Notes under the pieces: model-generated
The model's input: the letters and a program-made list of their open reading frames with translations, nothing else
What the model was told of the DNA's origin: nothing
Database searches by the model: none
Assembly (NCBI GenBank): GCA_036406675.1
Contig: DASXAO010000033.1
Coordinates: 1 to 64,000 of the forward strand
Source of the DNA: SCGC-AG-212-J23 sp036406675
Lineage (GTDB): Bacteria; Pseudomonadota; Gammaproteobacteria; Burkholderiales; SG8-39
Reading direction: 5' to 3'
Length of the DNA stretch: 64,000 bases
Program-made: the position numbers and the translations under genes
In this document: positions 24,577 through 32,871 of the stretch, in pieces
Layout: each line of letters begins with the position of its first letter
Position numbering within the stretch: the stretch's first letter is position 1

Positions 24577-25521
24577 TCATAGAGCGGCGAGCCTGCGTCG
24601 TGCCTCTTCCGCCTCGGCGACCAGCCGCCGCATGATCTCCGCCGCCGGCAGGATGTCGTCGACCAGTCCCGCGCTCTGCCCGGCCTCGACCTTGCCCCAC
24701 TCGACGTCGCCTTCCAGTGCCGCCGCCTTGAGACTTGAGGTTTTGAAAATTTCTGCCAGATCGGAGGAAGAAGCTCCTGCCCGCTCCGCGGCCTCGTATT
24801 TCGCCGAGAACGCATTCTTCAGTTGCCGGATCGGCAGCCCGCCGCGGCCGACCAGCGCGGTCTCGTGCACGTCGGCTGCGAGCACGGCGCGCTTGTAGTT
24901 CTCGTGCACGCTCGCCTCGGGGCTCGCGATGAAGCGCGTCCCGAGCTGCACCGCGTCGGCGCCGAGCGCAAGCAGCGCCGCGACGCCGGCGCCGTCCGCC
25001 ACGCCGCCGCTCGCCACCACCGGCAGCTTGACCGCCTTCACGACCCGGCGCACCAGCACCAGCGTGCCGACCTCGGAAGGCGGCGGGTGGCCGCCTGCCT
25101 CGGCGCCGTCGACGACGAGCGCGTCGACCCCCGCGGCCTCGGCCTTCTTCGCGTGCTCCACCGAGGCCACGACGTGCAGCCATTTCGTGCCGACCGCACG
25201 GAAGCGCGCGAGGTGCTCGCGCGGGCCGCCCTGCGAAGCCACCATCACCGGAATCCGCGCCTCGTACGCGATGTCCAGCAGCTCTGCGGCGCGCGTGTTG
25301 TTCAGAGGGATGTTGACCCCATAGGGTTTTCGCGTTCCGCTTTTTATCGTGTTTAGTGCATTGCGAAAATCGTCGGGACGCATGGGCCCCGCCGCGATCA
25401 CGCCCATGCCGCCGGCGTTCGAGACCGCGATGACGAGCGGCGCGTTCGACGAGGCCCAGCTCATCGCCGCCTGGAAGATCGGATGCTCGATGCCGAGGAG
25501 CTCGGTGATGCGCGTCCTCAT
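24577..25521 (-). CDS. nitronate monooxygenase / 2-nitropropane dioxygenase-like FMN protein
   Basis: A 314-residue TIM-barrel flavoprotein. MRTRITELLGIEHPIFQAAM, VSNAGGMGVIAAG, DALVVDGAEAGGHPPPSEVG (the phosphate-binding and His-containing segment) and VVASGGVADGAGVAALLALGADAVQLGTRFI match the nitronate monooxygenase/enoyl reductase FabK group. ATG at 25521 overlaps the MarR stop (ATGA). In aromatic and acyl-CoA operons such proteins are often of unknown substrate, acting as reductases or detoxifying propionate-3-nitronate. It is the fourth gene in the operon. Confidence 0.87.
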   Translation of the reverse strand: MRTRITELLGIEHPIFQAAMSWASSNAPLVIAVSNAGGMGVIAAGPMRPDDFRNALNTIKSGTRKPYGVNIPLNNTRAAELLDIAYEARIPVMVASQGGPREHLARFRAVGTKWLHVVASVEHAKKAEAAGVDALVVDGAEAGGHPPPSEVGTLVLVRRVVKAVKLPVVASGGVADGAGVAALLALGADAVQLGTRFIASPEASVHENYKRAVLAADVHETALVGRGGLPIRQLKNAFSAKYEAAERAGASSSDLAEIFKTSSLKAAALEGDVEWGKVEAGQSAGLVDDILPAAEIMRRLVAEAEEARRRLAAL

Positions 25522-25967
25522 CTCTTCTTTTCCTGCTGGATGAAGGCGCGCGCCTGGCCGGCGAGCTTGGCGAGCGCCGCCTCGAACGCCTGCTTCTCGT
25601 CGCGAGTAAGGCAGCCGCGGAAGGCCCGGTCGCGCTGCGACGCCGCTTCGATCAGCCCCGTGTAGAGCTTGCGCCCGCCCTTGCTGAGCGTGAGATGCAC
25701 GCCGCGCCCGTCCTGCGAGTTGGCGTCGCGGACGACGAGCTTGCGCTTCGCCAGCCCCGACACCACGCGGCTCATCTGGCTCTTGTGGATGCCGGCGGCG
25801 TGCGCGAGGTCGCCGAGCGAGAGCGGCTCGGCAGCGCCGCCGAGCAGCGCGAGGGTGCGCCACTCCCACAGGCTCACGCCGAACTCGCGCCGGTAGCGCA
25901 GCTCGGCGCCACGCGAGAGCAGGTTCGCCACCTCGTGCAGCCGGTACGAGAGAAGCTCGCGGATCAT
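25518..25967 (-). CDS. MarR-family transcriptional regulator
   Basis: A 149-residue winged-helix regulator. LSLGDLAHAAGIHKSQMSRVVSGLAKRKLVVRDANSQDGRG spans the recognition helix and the wing with the typical D-x-R-G turn. Flanking helices form the dimer domain. It is cotranscribed between the intradiol dioxygenase and the nitronate-monooxygenase-like gene (TGATG junction upstream, ATGA downstream). It is therefore the natural candidate to bind the inverted repeats in the divergent promoter at 27151-27193 and to respond to an aromatic ligand or CoA thioester. That assignment is inference. Confidence 0.92.
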   Translation of the reverse strand: MIRELLSYRLHEVANLLSRGAELRYRREFGVSLWEWRTLALLGGAAEPLSLGDLAHAAGIHKSQMSRVVSGLAKRKLVVRDANSQDGRGVHLTLSKGGRKLYTGLIEAASQRDRAFRGCLTRDEKQAFEAALAKLAGQARAFIQQEKKR

Positions 25968-26467
25968 CAGTCGTCGAAGAAGGGCGTCTCGCCCTCGCCT
26001 CGCAGCCGGATGTCGAAGCGGTAGCGGTTCGGGCCTTCCTTCTTCGCCACCAGCCGCCCGCTTCCTTCTTTCAGGCTTTGCAGCAGCGGATCCGGCGAAT
26101 CGTCGAAGTACATCACCGTCTGGAGCTGGCGCATGAGGCCGGAGTACAGGATCAGGAAGTTGATGTGCGGCGCCCTCCCTGCGCTTGCTCCCGGTTTCAC
26201 TGTCTTGAATACGTACGTCCCGGTGGAATCGGTCGCAGCGCGGCCCCAGCCCGAGAACGCCGGATTGTCGAATCGCCCTCTCGCGTCGGCCTGCCAGATC
26301 TCGAGCACCACGTTGTCGAGCGTGCGGCCGTCGGCCTGCACCACGCGGCCGGTGATCTCGATCGCCTCGCCCGGCGCGCCTGCGGCGAGATCGTTCGTGC
26401 CGACGGCGAATTCGGGCGGGAAGAACGGCCCGATCGTCATTTCCGCCGTAGGGACGGGCCGCTTCAC
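25967..26467 (-). CDS. pcaG: intradiol ring-cleavage dioxygenase, alpha-type subunit
   Basis: A 166-residue beta-sandwich subunit resembling protocatechuate 3,4-dioxygenase alpha. MTIGPFFPPEF, ITGRVVQADGRTLDNVVLEIWQADARGRFD and GRAPHINFLILYSGL match PcaG; as expected for the alpha chain, the iron-ligand tyrosines are missing. GTG at 26467 overlaps the beta subunit stop (GTGA). It contributes to the substrate pocket of an alpha-beta protomer. The ring substrate could be protocatechuate or a relative; no carboxymuconolactone pathway genes follow, so pcaG is used as family name only. Confidence 0.85.
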   Translation of the reverse strand: MKRPVPTAEMTIGPFFPPEFAVGTNDLAAGAPGEAIEITGRVVQADGRTLDNVVLEIWQADARGRFDNPAFSGWGRAATDSTGTYVFKTVKPGASAGRAPHINFLILYSGLMRQLQTVMYFDDSPDPLLQSLKEGSGRLVAKKEGPNRYRFDIRLRGEGETPFFDD

Positions 26468-27150
26468 GGCAGCGCGGCGGCGGCGGTGCGGCCGCGGACC
26501 ACCAGGTCGTATTCGTAGACGAGCGCGTCGCCCGCCTGCGGCACGAAGCGCGCGATGCAGCGGCCGCGCGCCTGCGGGTCGCGCACCGCGTTCAGGATGT
26601 AGTCGCGCTCGTTGAGCGGGTCGCCGGGGAAGAACATCTGGGTCACCAGGCGCGAAAGCCAGACGCGCCCCCAGACGGAGTAGTGGATGTGCGGCGGGCG
26701 CCACCAGCCGCCGCTGTCGGGAACCGGGTAGGCGCCCGGCTTGATGGTGCGCAGATCGATCCGGCCGTCCCGGTCGGTGATCAGGCGCGCGGCCCCGTAG
26801 AAATTCAGGTCGGCCGGCGCGTCGTTCGAGTCGTTCGGGTGGATGTACTTGCCCGCGGCGTTGCAGTGCCAGATCTCGACCATCGCGCCCGCGAGCGGCG
26901 CGCCGTCCTCGTCGACGACGCTCACCCTCACGTCGATGAGCTGACCCAGCGCCCGCGTCCCGCCGTGGCCGGCCAGATTGGCGCCGGTGGCTTTCAGCCG
27001 GGGGCGAGGCCCGGGACCGGTCAGCTCCGACAGCCCGTGGGCGCGGCGCGCGAGCGGCCGCGCCGGCCAGCGCAGCGAGGTCTGCGCGTAGCCCTCGACC
27101 ACGCCTTCGCTCTGGGTGCGCGGGTCGCGCGGCGGGACCAGGTAGGTCAT
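26464..27150 (-). CDS. pcaH: intradiol ring-cleavage dioxygenase, beta (catalytic) subunit
   Basis: A 228-residue catalytic subunit resembling protocatechuate 3,4-dioxygenase beta. The four Fe(III) ligands are visible: Tyr102 (GKYIHP), Tyr141 (GAYPVPD), His154 and His156 (PPHIHYS). The N-terminal YLVPPRDP and the DLNFYGAARLITD block are typical. ATG at 27150 is chosen because it gives the family N-terminus and sits at the edge of the palindromic operator region; upstream in-frame starts would run through that region. It is the first gene of the leftward eight-gene operon. Substrate specificity beyond a catechol is not certain. Confidence 0.87.
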   Translation of the reverse strand: MTYLVPPRDPRTQSEGVVEGYAQTSLRWPARPLARRAHGLSELTGPGPRPRLKATGANLAGHGGTRALGQLIDVRVSVVDEDGAPLAGAMVEIWHCNAAGKYIHPNDSNDAPADLNFYGAARLITDRDGRIDLRTIKPGAYPVPDSGGWWRPPHIHYSVWGRVWLSRLVTQMFFPGDPLNERDYILNAVRDPQARGRCIARFVPQAGDALVYEYDLVVRGRTAAAALP

Positions 27151-27193
27151 ATCGTTGACACCGTAAACCACATTCGTTGATACTGTCAACGAT
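27151..27193. promoter_or_regulatory. divergent promoter region with nested inverted repeats (candidate MarR operator)
   Basis: ATCGTTGACA (27151-27160) and its exact complement TGTCAACGAT (27184-27193) bracket the whole gap between the dioxygenase operon and the HMG-CoA-lyase-like gene. A second, tighter repeat lies inside: CGTTGA, five bases, TCAACG (27175-27191). The half site GTTGA/TCAAC thus occurs three times. Its size fits binding of MarR dimers, and a MarR gene is in the controlled operon. Confidence 0.6.
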
Positions 27194-28130
27194 GCCCGGC
27201 GTTACCGTCGACGTCACCCTCTGCGAGTGCTTCGCGCGCGACGGGCTGCAGCACGAGCCGCAATTCGTGCCCACGGCGGCCAAGCGCGCGCTGGTCGAGC
27301 GCTTCGCCGCGCTCGGCTTCCGGCGCGTCGAGGCCACCTCCTACTCCAATCCGAAGGTCGTGCCGCAGTTCGCCGACGCTTCTCAATTGCTTCAATCACT
27401 GGATCGGCGCGCAGGGGTGTTCTACAAGGCGACGTGCGCGAACGTGAAGGCAGTCGAGCGAGCGCTCGCCGATCTCGACGCGGGGTACGGAGCGAACGAG
27501 ATCAGCCTGCTCGTCTCGGCGACCGAGTCGCACACGCAAAAGAACCTCAACCGCACGCGCGCCGAGCAGTGGCGGAACATCGCCGACATGGTGGCGGCCG
27601 CCCGCGGGCGCTTCCGCCTGGTCGGCACGATCTCGGTCGCGTTCGGCTGTCCCTTCGAGGGCATGGTCGACCCGGCCGTCGTTCTTTCGGACATTGAATC
27701 GTTCGCGCGTTTGGGGGTGAAACACGTGGCGCTCGGCGACACCACAGGGATGGCTACGCCCCGCTCCGTAAAGAACATGGTTTCAGGTCTTAAGGGTGAA
27801 AACCTGGTACCCATTGCGCACTTCCACGACGCGCGCGGCACGGGGCTCGTCAACTACGTCGCCGCGTACGAGGCGGGCGTGCGGCACTTCGATGCGTCGT
27901 TCGGCGGCGTCGGCGGTCACCCGGCGAAGGTAAAGTACGGCGGCGGCCACACCGGCAATGTATGTACCGAGGACCTGGTGAACCTGTTCGAATCGATGGG
28001 GATCGCCACCGGGATCGATCTCGACGGCCTGCTCGCCACGGCGGAGCTCTGCGAGCAGGCGCTCGGGCGCGAGCTCCACGGCCGAGTCACGCGCAGCGGC
28101 TTGAATCCGCTGCGTCCTTTGCGCGCTTGA
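27192..28130 (+). CDS. HMG-CoA-lyase-like (DRE-TIM) protein lacking the loop cysteine
   Basis: A 312-residue TIM-barrel protein of the DRE-TIM metallolyase superfamily. CECFARDGLQHE holds the catalytic Arg16/Asp17, GCPFEGMVDP and HVALGDTTGMATP are typical, and AHFHDARGTG provides metal-binding His210 and His212, with Asn256 in GNVCTED. In HMG-CoA lyase the flexible loop reads GGLGGCP and its cysteine is essential; here it is GGVGGHP, His243. The protein may thus be a lyase of different specificity or an aldolase/synthase. ATG at 27192 follows the operator. It leads a rightward set with dienelactone hydrolase and an enolase-superfamily enzyme. Confidence 0.82.
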   Translation: MPGVTVDVTLCECFARDGLQHEPQFVPTAAKRALVERFAALGFRRVEATSYSNPKVVPQFADASQLLQSLDRRAGVFYKATCANVKAVERALADLDAGYGANEISLLVSATESHTQKNLNRTRAEQWRNIADMVAAARGRFRLVGTISVAFGCPFEGMVDPAVVLSDIESFARLGVKHVALGDTTGMATPRSVKNMVSGLKGENLVPIAHFHDARGTGLVNYVAAYEAGVRHFDASFGGVGGHPAKVKYGGGHTGNVCTEDLVNLFESMGIATGIDLDGLLATAELCEQALGRELHGRVTRSGLNPLRPLRA

Positions 28131-28405
28131 GCTTCGTCCACACCCAGTCGATGCGCCTCGCCTCGGGCCACGAGGCGCTGGTTACGCGCGTACTGAAGGA
28201 CGACGGCGCCGCCGGCTTCGGCTTCAGCCTGCAGCTCGACGCGACGCAGGCGCGCCACATGGCGCTCTACGAGGTGGGCCTGTGGCCTGAGCGTCCGCAA
28301 ATTACACCGGTGATCGCGCATCCGTGGGAAACCGCGTGGGAGGCGCGCGAGCCAGTGCCGTGGCAGATCGAACCGGCCTTCTCGCGCCTCGAGTGGTTGC
28401 CCTAA
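28127..28405 (+). CDS. small conserved-looking protein, unknown function
   Basis: A 92-residue reading frame starting with TTG at 28127 that overlaps the preceding stop (TTGA). It has no signal peptide or membrane segment. The sequence contains SGHEALVTRVLKDDGAAGFGF and ARHMALYEVGLWPERPQ and is rich in Trp/Pro near the end; I do not recognise the family. It is plausibly real because its codon use resembles its neighbours, it fills the gap in frame, and a good ribosome-binding site for the next gene (AGGAGG) lies after its stop. Its place suggests a role with the lyase-like enzyme before it. Confidence 0.55.
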   Translation: MSFVHTQSMRLASGHEALVTRVLKDDGAAGFGFSLQLDATQARHMALYEVGLWPERPQITPVIAHPWETAWEAREPVPWQIEPAFSRLEWLP

Positions 28406-28433
28406 GATTGGCCCTCGGAACAGGAGGCAATCG

Positions 28434-29126
28434 ATGGGCAAGATGACGAGCTACAACCGGCCCGACGGCAAGAGCGTCAACGGCTACCTAGCTGAACCCG
28501 CGCGGGGAGCGAAGGCCCCCGGCTTGGTGGTGATCCAGGAGTGGTGGGGCCTGAACGACCAGATCAAGAGCGTCGCCGAGAAGCTGGCAAGCGCGGGCTA
28601 CCGCGCGCTCGTTCCCGACCTCTACCGCGGCAAGGTCGCGCTGGAGGCGAACGAGGCGAAGCACCTCATGGAAGGCCTCAACTTCGGCGACGCCGCGGGC
28701 CAGGACATCCGCGGGGCCGTGCAGTATCTGAAGAAGCAAAGCCCGAAGGTGGGGGTCACCGGCTTCTGCATGGGCGGCGCGCTCACCGTGCTCTCGGCGG
28801 TGAACGTTCCCGAGGCCGACGCCGAAGTCATCTGGTACGGCTACCCGCCGCTCCAGTACGTCGACGCCTCGAAGATCAAGACGCCGCTGCTCGGCCACTG
28901 GGCGCTGCACGACCAGGCGTTCGCCCTCTCGGGCGTGGACGAGCTCGAGAAGAAGCTCAAGGCGGCAAACGTCAAGTACGAGTTCCATCGCTACGACGCG
29001 AAGCACGCCTTCGCGAACGAGACCGCGGACGCGAAGAAGCTCGACATGCTCAAGTACGACCCGAAGGCGGCCGAGCAGGCATGGAAGCGCACCATGGACT
29101 TCCTCGACAAGAACCTGAAGAACTAG
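28434..29126 (+). CDS. dienelactone hydrolase family protein
   Basis: A 230-residue alpha/beta hydrolase of the dienelactone hydrolase type. GFCMGGAL has the nucleophile Cys112 used by this family in place of serine; the HWALHDQAF aspartate and the AKHAFAN histidine complete the triad, and VIQEWWGLND near residue 35 holds the Glu that interacts with the resting Cys. Start ATG 28434 has an AGGAGG site at about 28421. It probably opens an enol-lactone formed after aromatic ring cleavage, which fits the intradiol dioxygenase divergently transcribed nearby. Confidence 0.9.
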   Translation: MGKMTSYNRPDGKSVNGYLAEPARGAKAPGLVVIQEWWGLNDQIKSVAEKLASAGYRALVPDLYRGKVALEANEAKHLMEGLNFGDAAGQDIRGAVQYLKKQSPKVGVTGFCMGGALTVLSAVNVPEADAEVIWYGYPPLQYVDASKIKTPLLGHWALHDQAFALSGVDELEKKLKAANVKYEFHRYDAKHAFANETADAKKLDMLKYDPKAAEQAWKRTMDFLDKNLKN

Positions 29127-29130
29127 CCGC

Positions 29131-30264
29131 GTGAAGATCGCCCGCCTGCAGGTCTACATCCTGCGCGCGCCGCACACCGAGCGCCCGCACTGGGTCAGCC
29201 ATTTCATCGTGCCGCGCGCGAACGAGATCCTCGTGCGCCTGCAGACCGACGAGGGGCTCGAGGGCGTCGGCATCGCCACGAGCTACACGCCGATCGAGGC
29301 TGCGATCTCGGCCTTCAAGAGCGGCATCGCCGAGCTCGTCATCGGCATGGACCCGCTCGCGCCGGAGCAGGTCTACCAGAAGCTCTTTTCGCTCACCTGG
29401 CAGCGGCGCGCGAGCGAGAAGGGCTGGTCGCGCGAGGCGATCATCCGCATTTCCGCCGCGGTCGACATCGCGTGCTGGGACCTGGTCGGGAAGGTGGCCA
29501 AGCTGCCGCTGTACCGCCTGTTCGGCGGCTATCGCAGCGAGGTCCCCTGCTACGTGACCTGCGCCTACTACCGCGACGGCAAGACGCTCTCCGAGCTGCG
29601 CGACGAGATGCAGATGCTGAAGGCGCAGGGGCACAGCGGGTTCAAGGCCAAGGCGGGCGGCGCGCCCCTCGGCGAGGACCTGGAGCGGCTCGCGCTGATC
29701 CGCGAAGTCATCGGTCCGGACAAGGACCTGATGATCGACGTGAACCGCGGCTGGGACCTCGCCACGGCCATCGAAGGCGCGCGCTTGCTCGAGCCGCTGC
29801 GGCCGCGCTGGCTCGAGGAGCCGGTGCGCTGGGCCGACGACCGCCGCGAGCTCCGGCTCCTCGCCCAGAAGACGCGCATCCCCCTCTCGGCCGGCGAGAG
29901 CGAGCTGACCAGCTACGCCTGCCGCGCGCTGCTGGAAGAAAACGCGATCCAGATCCTGCAGTTCGACTGCACGATGATGGGCGGCTTCACCGAGGGGCGG
30001 AAGCTCTCGGCGCTGTGCGAGCTGAACCACGTGCACGTCGCCCCGCACCACGACTGCTTCATCCACGCGCACATCGTCGCCGCCACCCCCTCCGGGCTGA
30101 TCGTGGAGTCGTTCACCGATCCCGAGCGCGACCCGCTGCAGGCGGAGCTGTTCGAGGACCCGCCGAAGATCGGGAACGGCATGCTCAGGCTGAAGGAGCA
30201 GCCGGGCCTCGGCCTGACACTGTCCGAAGCGGCGCTGCGAAAGTTCGGCGAAAAGATCCTCTGA
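29131..30264 (+). CDS. mandelate racemase / muconate lactonizing enzyme family protein
   Basis: A 377-residue enolase-superfamily enzyme. The capping domain covers about 1-130. In the barrel, KAKAGG (KxK) gives the general base lysines, DVNRGWD, EEPVRW and SAGESELT supply the three Mg2+ ligands (Asp, Glu, Glu), and PHHDCFIHAHI the far-side His. This arrangement allows proton abstraction alpha to a carboxylate, for example cycloisomerisation, racemisation or sugar-acid dehydration. GTG start, four bases after the dienelactone hydrolase stop. The pairing suggests muconate-lactone chemistry, though dehydratase activity is equally possible. Confidence 0.87.
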   Translation: MKIARLQVYILRAPHTERPHWVSHFIVPRANEILVRLQTDEGLEGVGIATSYTPIEAAISAFKSGIAELVIGMDPLAPEQVYQKLFSLTWQRRASEKGWSREAIIRISAAVDIACWDLVGKVAKLPLYRLFGGYRSEVPCYVTCAYYRDGKTLSELRDEMQMLKAQGHSGFKAKAGGAPLGEDLERLALIREVIGPDKDLMIDVNRGWDLATAIEGARLLEPLRPRWLEEPVRWADDRRELRLLAQKTRIPLSAGESELTSYACRALLEENAIQILQFDCTMMGGFTEGRKLSALCELNHVHVAPHHDCFIHAHIVAATPSGLIVESFTDPERDPLQAELFEDPPKIGNGMLRLKEQPGLGLTLSEAALRKFGEKIL

Positions 30265-30286
30265 TCAGGTAAGCTGCGCGCGAGGC

Positions 30287-32863
30287 ATGTTCGACAAGCT
30301 TCTCAACAAGGGGGTGGCGCCGGTCGCGGCGGCCGGCGCGCAGCGCGCGGGGGCGCCAGCCACGCCGGGCATCCCGGAATCCGAGCTCCAGGCCTGGCGC
30401 GAAAAGATCGCGGCAGCCAAGAGCGACGACCAGGCGCTGCTGCAGCTCGCCCGCGAGGCGCCCGAGGCCGATCTCAAGCTCGCCGCGCTCGCGGCGCTGA
30501 CGCACGAGGACGCGCTCAAGCAGGCGACGCGCGAGTTCCGCGACCAGGACAAGCGCCTGTATCGCGCGGCCAAGGCGCGCTGGGAAACCGCAGTCGCCAG
30601 GCGCCAGGCCTTCGCTGAAGCGCCGGCGCTGATCGCCGCGGCGAAAGGCCTCCTCGAGCAGGAGCGCGTTCCGGCCAATCGACTGGTGGAGCTCGACCGC
30701 GCGTGGTCGGCGCTCAATGTCGGGGCGTTCGACGAGACGCTCGAGATCGAGTTCGCCGCGGCGCGCGCGCTGCTCGGCGCGAAGCTGCGGGAGCACGGCG
30801 AGGGCGAGCAGGCGCTCGCGCGCTGGCTCACCGCCACCGAGGCCGCCATGGGCGCGCTGACGGCGGGGCTCGCCGACCTCGCGCGGGGCGTCGCGGTGGC
30901 GACGCAGTCGGCCGCGACCGCAGGCCGGGCAACCGCCCTGCTGCAACTGCTGAACGAAGCGCCCGCCGCGGCGAAGTCGGGCGACGAGCGCGGCGCCGGC
31001 CGGATCGACGCCGCGAATCGCGCGCTCGCGCTCGCCTCGAGCGTGGTGCAGCGCGCAGAATTCCTGCAATCGCTGCCGGCGGCGGGCGCCGCCGACGAGG
31101 CCGACGAAAAGGCGAAGATCGAGCAGTGGCGCGCCTTTCCGGAAGTGTCGGACGGCACGCTCCAGGCGGTCCTCACGCATCGCTTCACCGAATGGCACAA
31201 CGCCAGCAGCCACGAGCGGGAGCTCGAGCGCGATGCGCGCCGCACGCGCGAAGGCGAAGAGAGCGCGCAGCAGAGGAAAAAGCACCTCGCCGGCCTGCAG
31301 CACCAGGTCGAGCTCGCCGAGGCGGCGCACGCCGCGGGACAGGTCGCCGAGCTGACGCGCCTCATGGGCGCGATCGACGCCGAGCTCAAGGCGAGCCCGG
31401 CGAACGCCGCGCTCGGGCGACGCATCGATTCCCTGCGCCAGGAGCAGCAGCGCCTGCGCGACTGGCAGCGCTGGAGCGGCGGACAGCGGCGCGAGCAGGC
31501 GGTGGCCGAGGCGCAGGCGCTCGCCAAAGCGGCGGGCGAGGAGAAGCTCGCGCTCAAGGCGCACGCCGAAGCGATCGCCAAGCTGCGCGAGCGCTGGAAG
31601 GAGCTCGACAAGCTCGGCGGCGCGACCAACAAGACCTTGTGGCTCGCGTTCGACGGCGCGCTGAAGAGCGCCTATGCGCCGGTAGCGGCGCACCTGGAAA
31701 AGCTGAAGAGCGCGCGCACCGAGAACCTCGCCGCGCGCAACGCGATCATCGCGGGCCTCGCCGAGGCCAGATCCAAATTTGATTTCGCCGCGGCCGACTG
31801 GCGTGCCCTCGCGCGTACCGTCGAAGACGCCAAAATCGCCTGGCGCAAGCTGGGACCCGTCGAGCACACCGTGCCGCGCGAAGCCCAGAAGGGCGAAAAA
31901 TCCGTGGAAGCGCGCCTCGCTGCGGCGCTGCGGGCGCTCGAAGAACCGCTCGCGCAGGCGTATAAGGAGGCCGCCCAGGAGCGCGAACGCCTTATCAGCG
32001 AGGCGAAGAGCCTCACTGGACCGGCAGGCCCGCTCGCGCGCGACTCGATCGACAAGGTGCGCGCCCTGCAGACGAAGTGGCAGGCCCACGCCAAATCGCT
32101 GCCGCTGCCGCGCCGCGAGGAGAACGCGCTGTGGACCGCGTTCAAGGCGGCGACCGATGCTGTCTTCACGGCGCGCGACGCGGCCCGCGCCGCGCGCGAA
32201 GCGGAAGCGATCGCGCCCATCAAGGCCCGCGAGGCCGTCATCGCTACACTCCTCGCTGTTTCTCCTGATAACGCCTCGGAGATCAAGCGCGCCCTTGCCG
32301 ACGCCGACGCCGCGTGGCGCGCAAGTCCCCGCATCCACGGCCCGCAGGCCGCCAGGCTCGAAGCCCGCTTCCGCGAGGCACGCGACGCCGCGAACAAGCG
32401 CCTCCGCGCCATCGCCGAGCGCGCCGCCCAGGCGCGCTACGACGCCCTCCTCTCGGCCATGCGCATTTGCGGCGAGCGCGAAGCCGGCACAGATTCGCCC
32501 GACGTCGAAACGCGTTGGAACGCGCTCACCGATCTGCCCGCCGCGTGGAAGACCGCGATGGACGCGCGCTTCAAGGGCACTGCGCCCGCGAAACGCCCGC
32601 CCCTCCCCGACACGCTGCTGAGCCTCGAAGCCGCCTGCGACATCGACAGCCCCGCCGAATTCGCGGCCGCGCGGCGGCAGCTGAAAATGAACGCGCTCAA
32701 GTTCGCGATGGAGAACCGCCGCCCCGATGCCGGCGCCTCGCCCGCCGACATCGAGCGCTGGCTATTGGAAGCCGCCTCGACCCCTCGGCCCGACGAGACG
32801 TCGCGCGCGCGGCTCGAGAAAATCGTCGCCGCGATACAGTCCCGCCCTTCACGCACCGGGTAG
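30287..32863 (+). CDS. DUF349-repeat coiled-coil protein
   Basis: An 858-residue, very Ala/Glu/Arg-rich protein with no signal peptide. It carries several DUF349-like repeats marked by spaced tryptophans: LRERWKELDKLGGATNKTLW, WRALARTVEDAKIAWRKLGP and LQTKWQAHAKSLPLPRREE with LWTAFKAAT after it. Long stretches should form alpha-helical coiled coils. The family is widespread in proteobacteria and poorly characterised, with some members linked to cell envelope or adhesion phenotypes. The gene ends eight bases from the convergent ABC-F gene and appears independent of the catabolic genes upstream. Confidence 0.85.
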   Translation: MFDKLLNKGVAPVAAAGAQRAGAPATPGIPESELQAWREKIAAAKSDDQALLQLAREAPEADLKLAALAALTHEDALKQATREFRDQDKRLYRAAKARWETAVARRQAFAEAPALIAAAKGLLEQERVPANRLVELDRAWSALNVGAFDETLEIEFAAARALLGAKLREHGEGEQALARWLTATEAAMGALTAGLADLARGVAVATQSAATAGRATALLQLLNEAPAAAKSGDERGAGRIDAANRALALASSVVQRAEFLQSLPAAGAADEADEKAKIEQWRAFPEVSDGTLQAVLTHRFTEWHNASSHERELERDARRTREGEESAQQRKKHLAGLQHQVELAEAAHAAGQVAELTRLMGAIDAELKASPANAALGRRIDSLRQEQQRLRDWQRWSGGQRREQAVAEAQALAKAAGEEKLALKAHAEAIAKLRERWKELDKLGGATNKTLWLAFDGALKSAYAPVAAHLEKLKSARTENLAARNAIIAGLAEARSKFDFAAADWRALARTVEDAKIAWRKLGPVEHTVPREAQKGEKSVEARLAAALRALEEPLAQAYKEAAQERERLISEAKSLTGPAGPLARDSIDKVRALQTKWQAHAKSLPLPRREENALWTAFKAATDAVFTARDAARAAREAEAIAPIKAREAVIATLLAVSPDNASEIKRALADADAAWRASPRIHGPQAARLEARFREARDAANKRLRAIAERAAQARYDALLSAMRICGEREAGTDSPDVETRWNALTDLPAAWKTAMDARFKGTAPAKRPPLPDTLLSLEAACDIDSPAEFAAARRQLKMNALKFAMENRRPDAGASPADIERWLLEAASTPRPDETSRARLEKIVAAIQSRPSRTG

Positions 32864-32871
32864 TCTTTTTT

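Noticed and set aside
25967..27337. 456-codon frame apparently fusing sequence upstream to the alpha dioxygenase subunit
   Set aside because: The upstream part is another frame of the beta subunit gene and of the operator. The GTG at 26467 gives a normal alpha subunit.
32864..32871. T-rich stretch with flanking GTAG/CTAC between the DUF349 and ABC-F genes
   Set aside because: The stem is only four bases and imperfect, insufficient for a terminator call.
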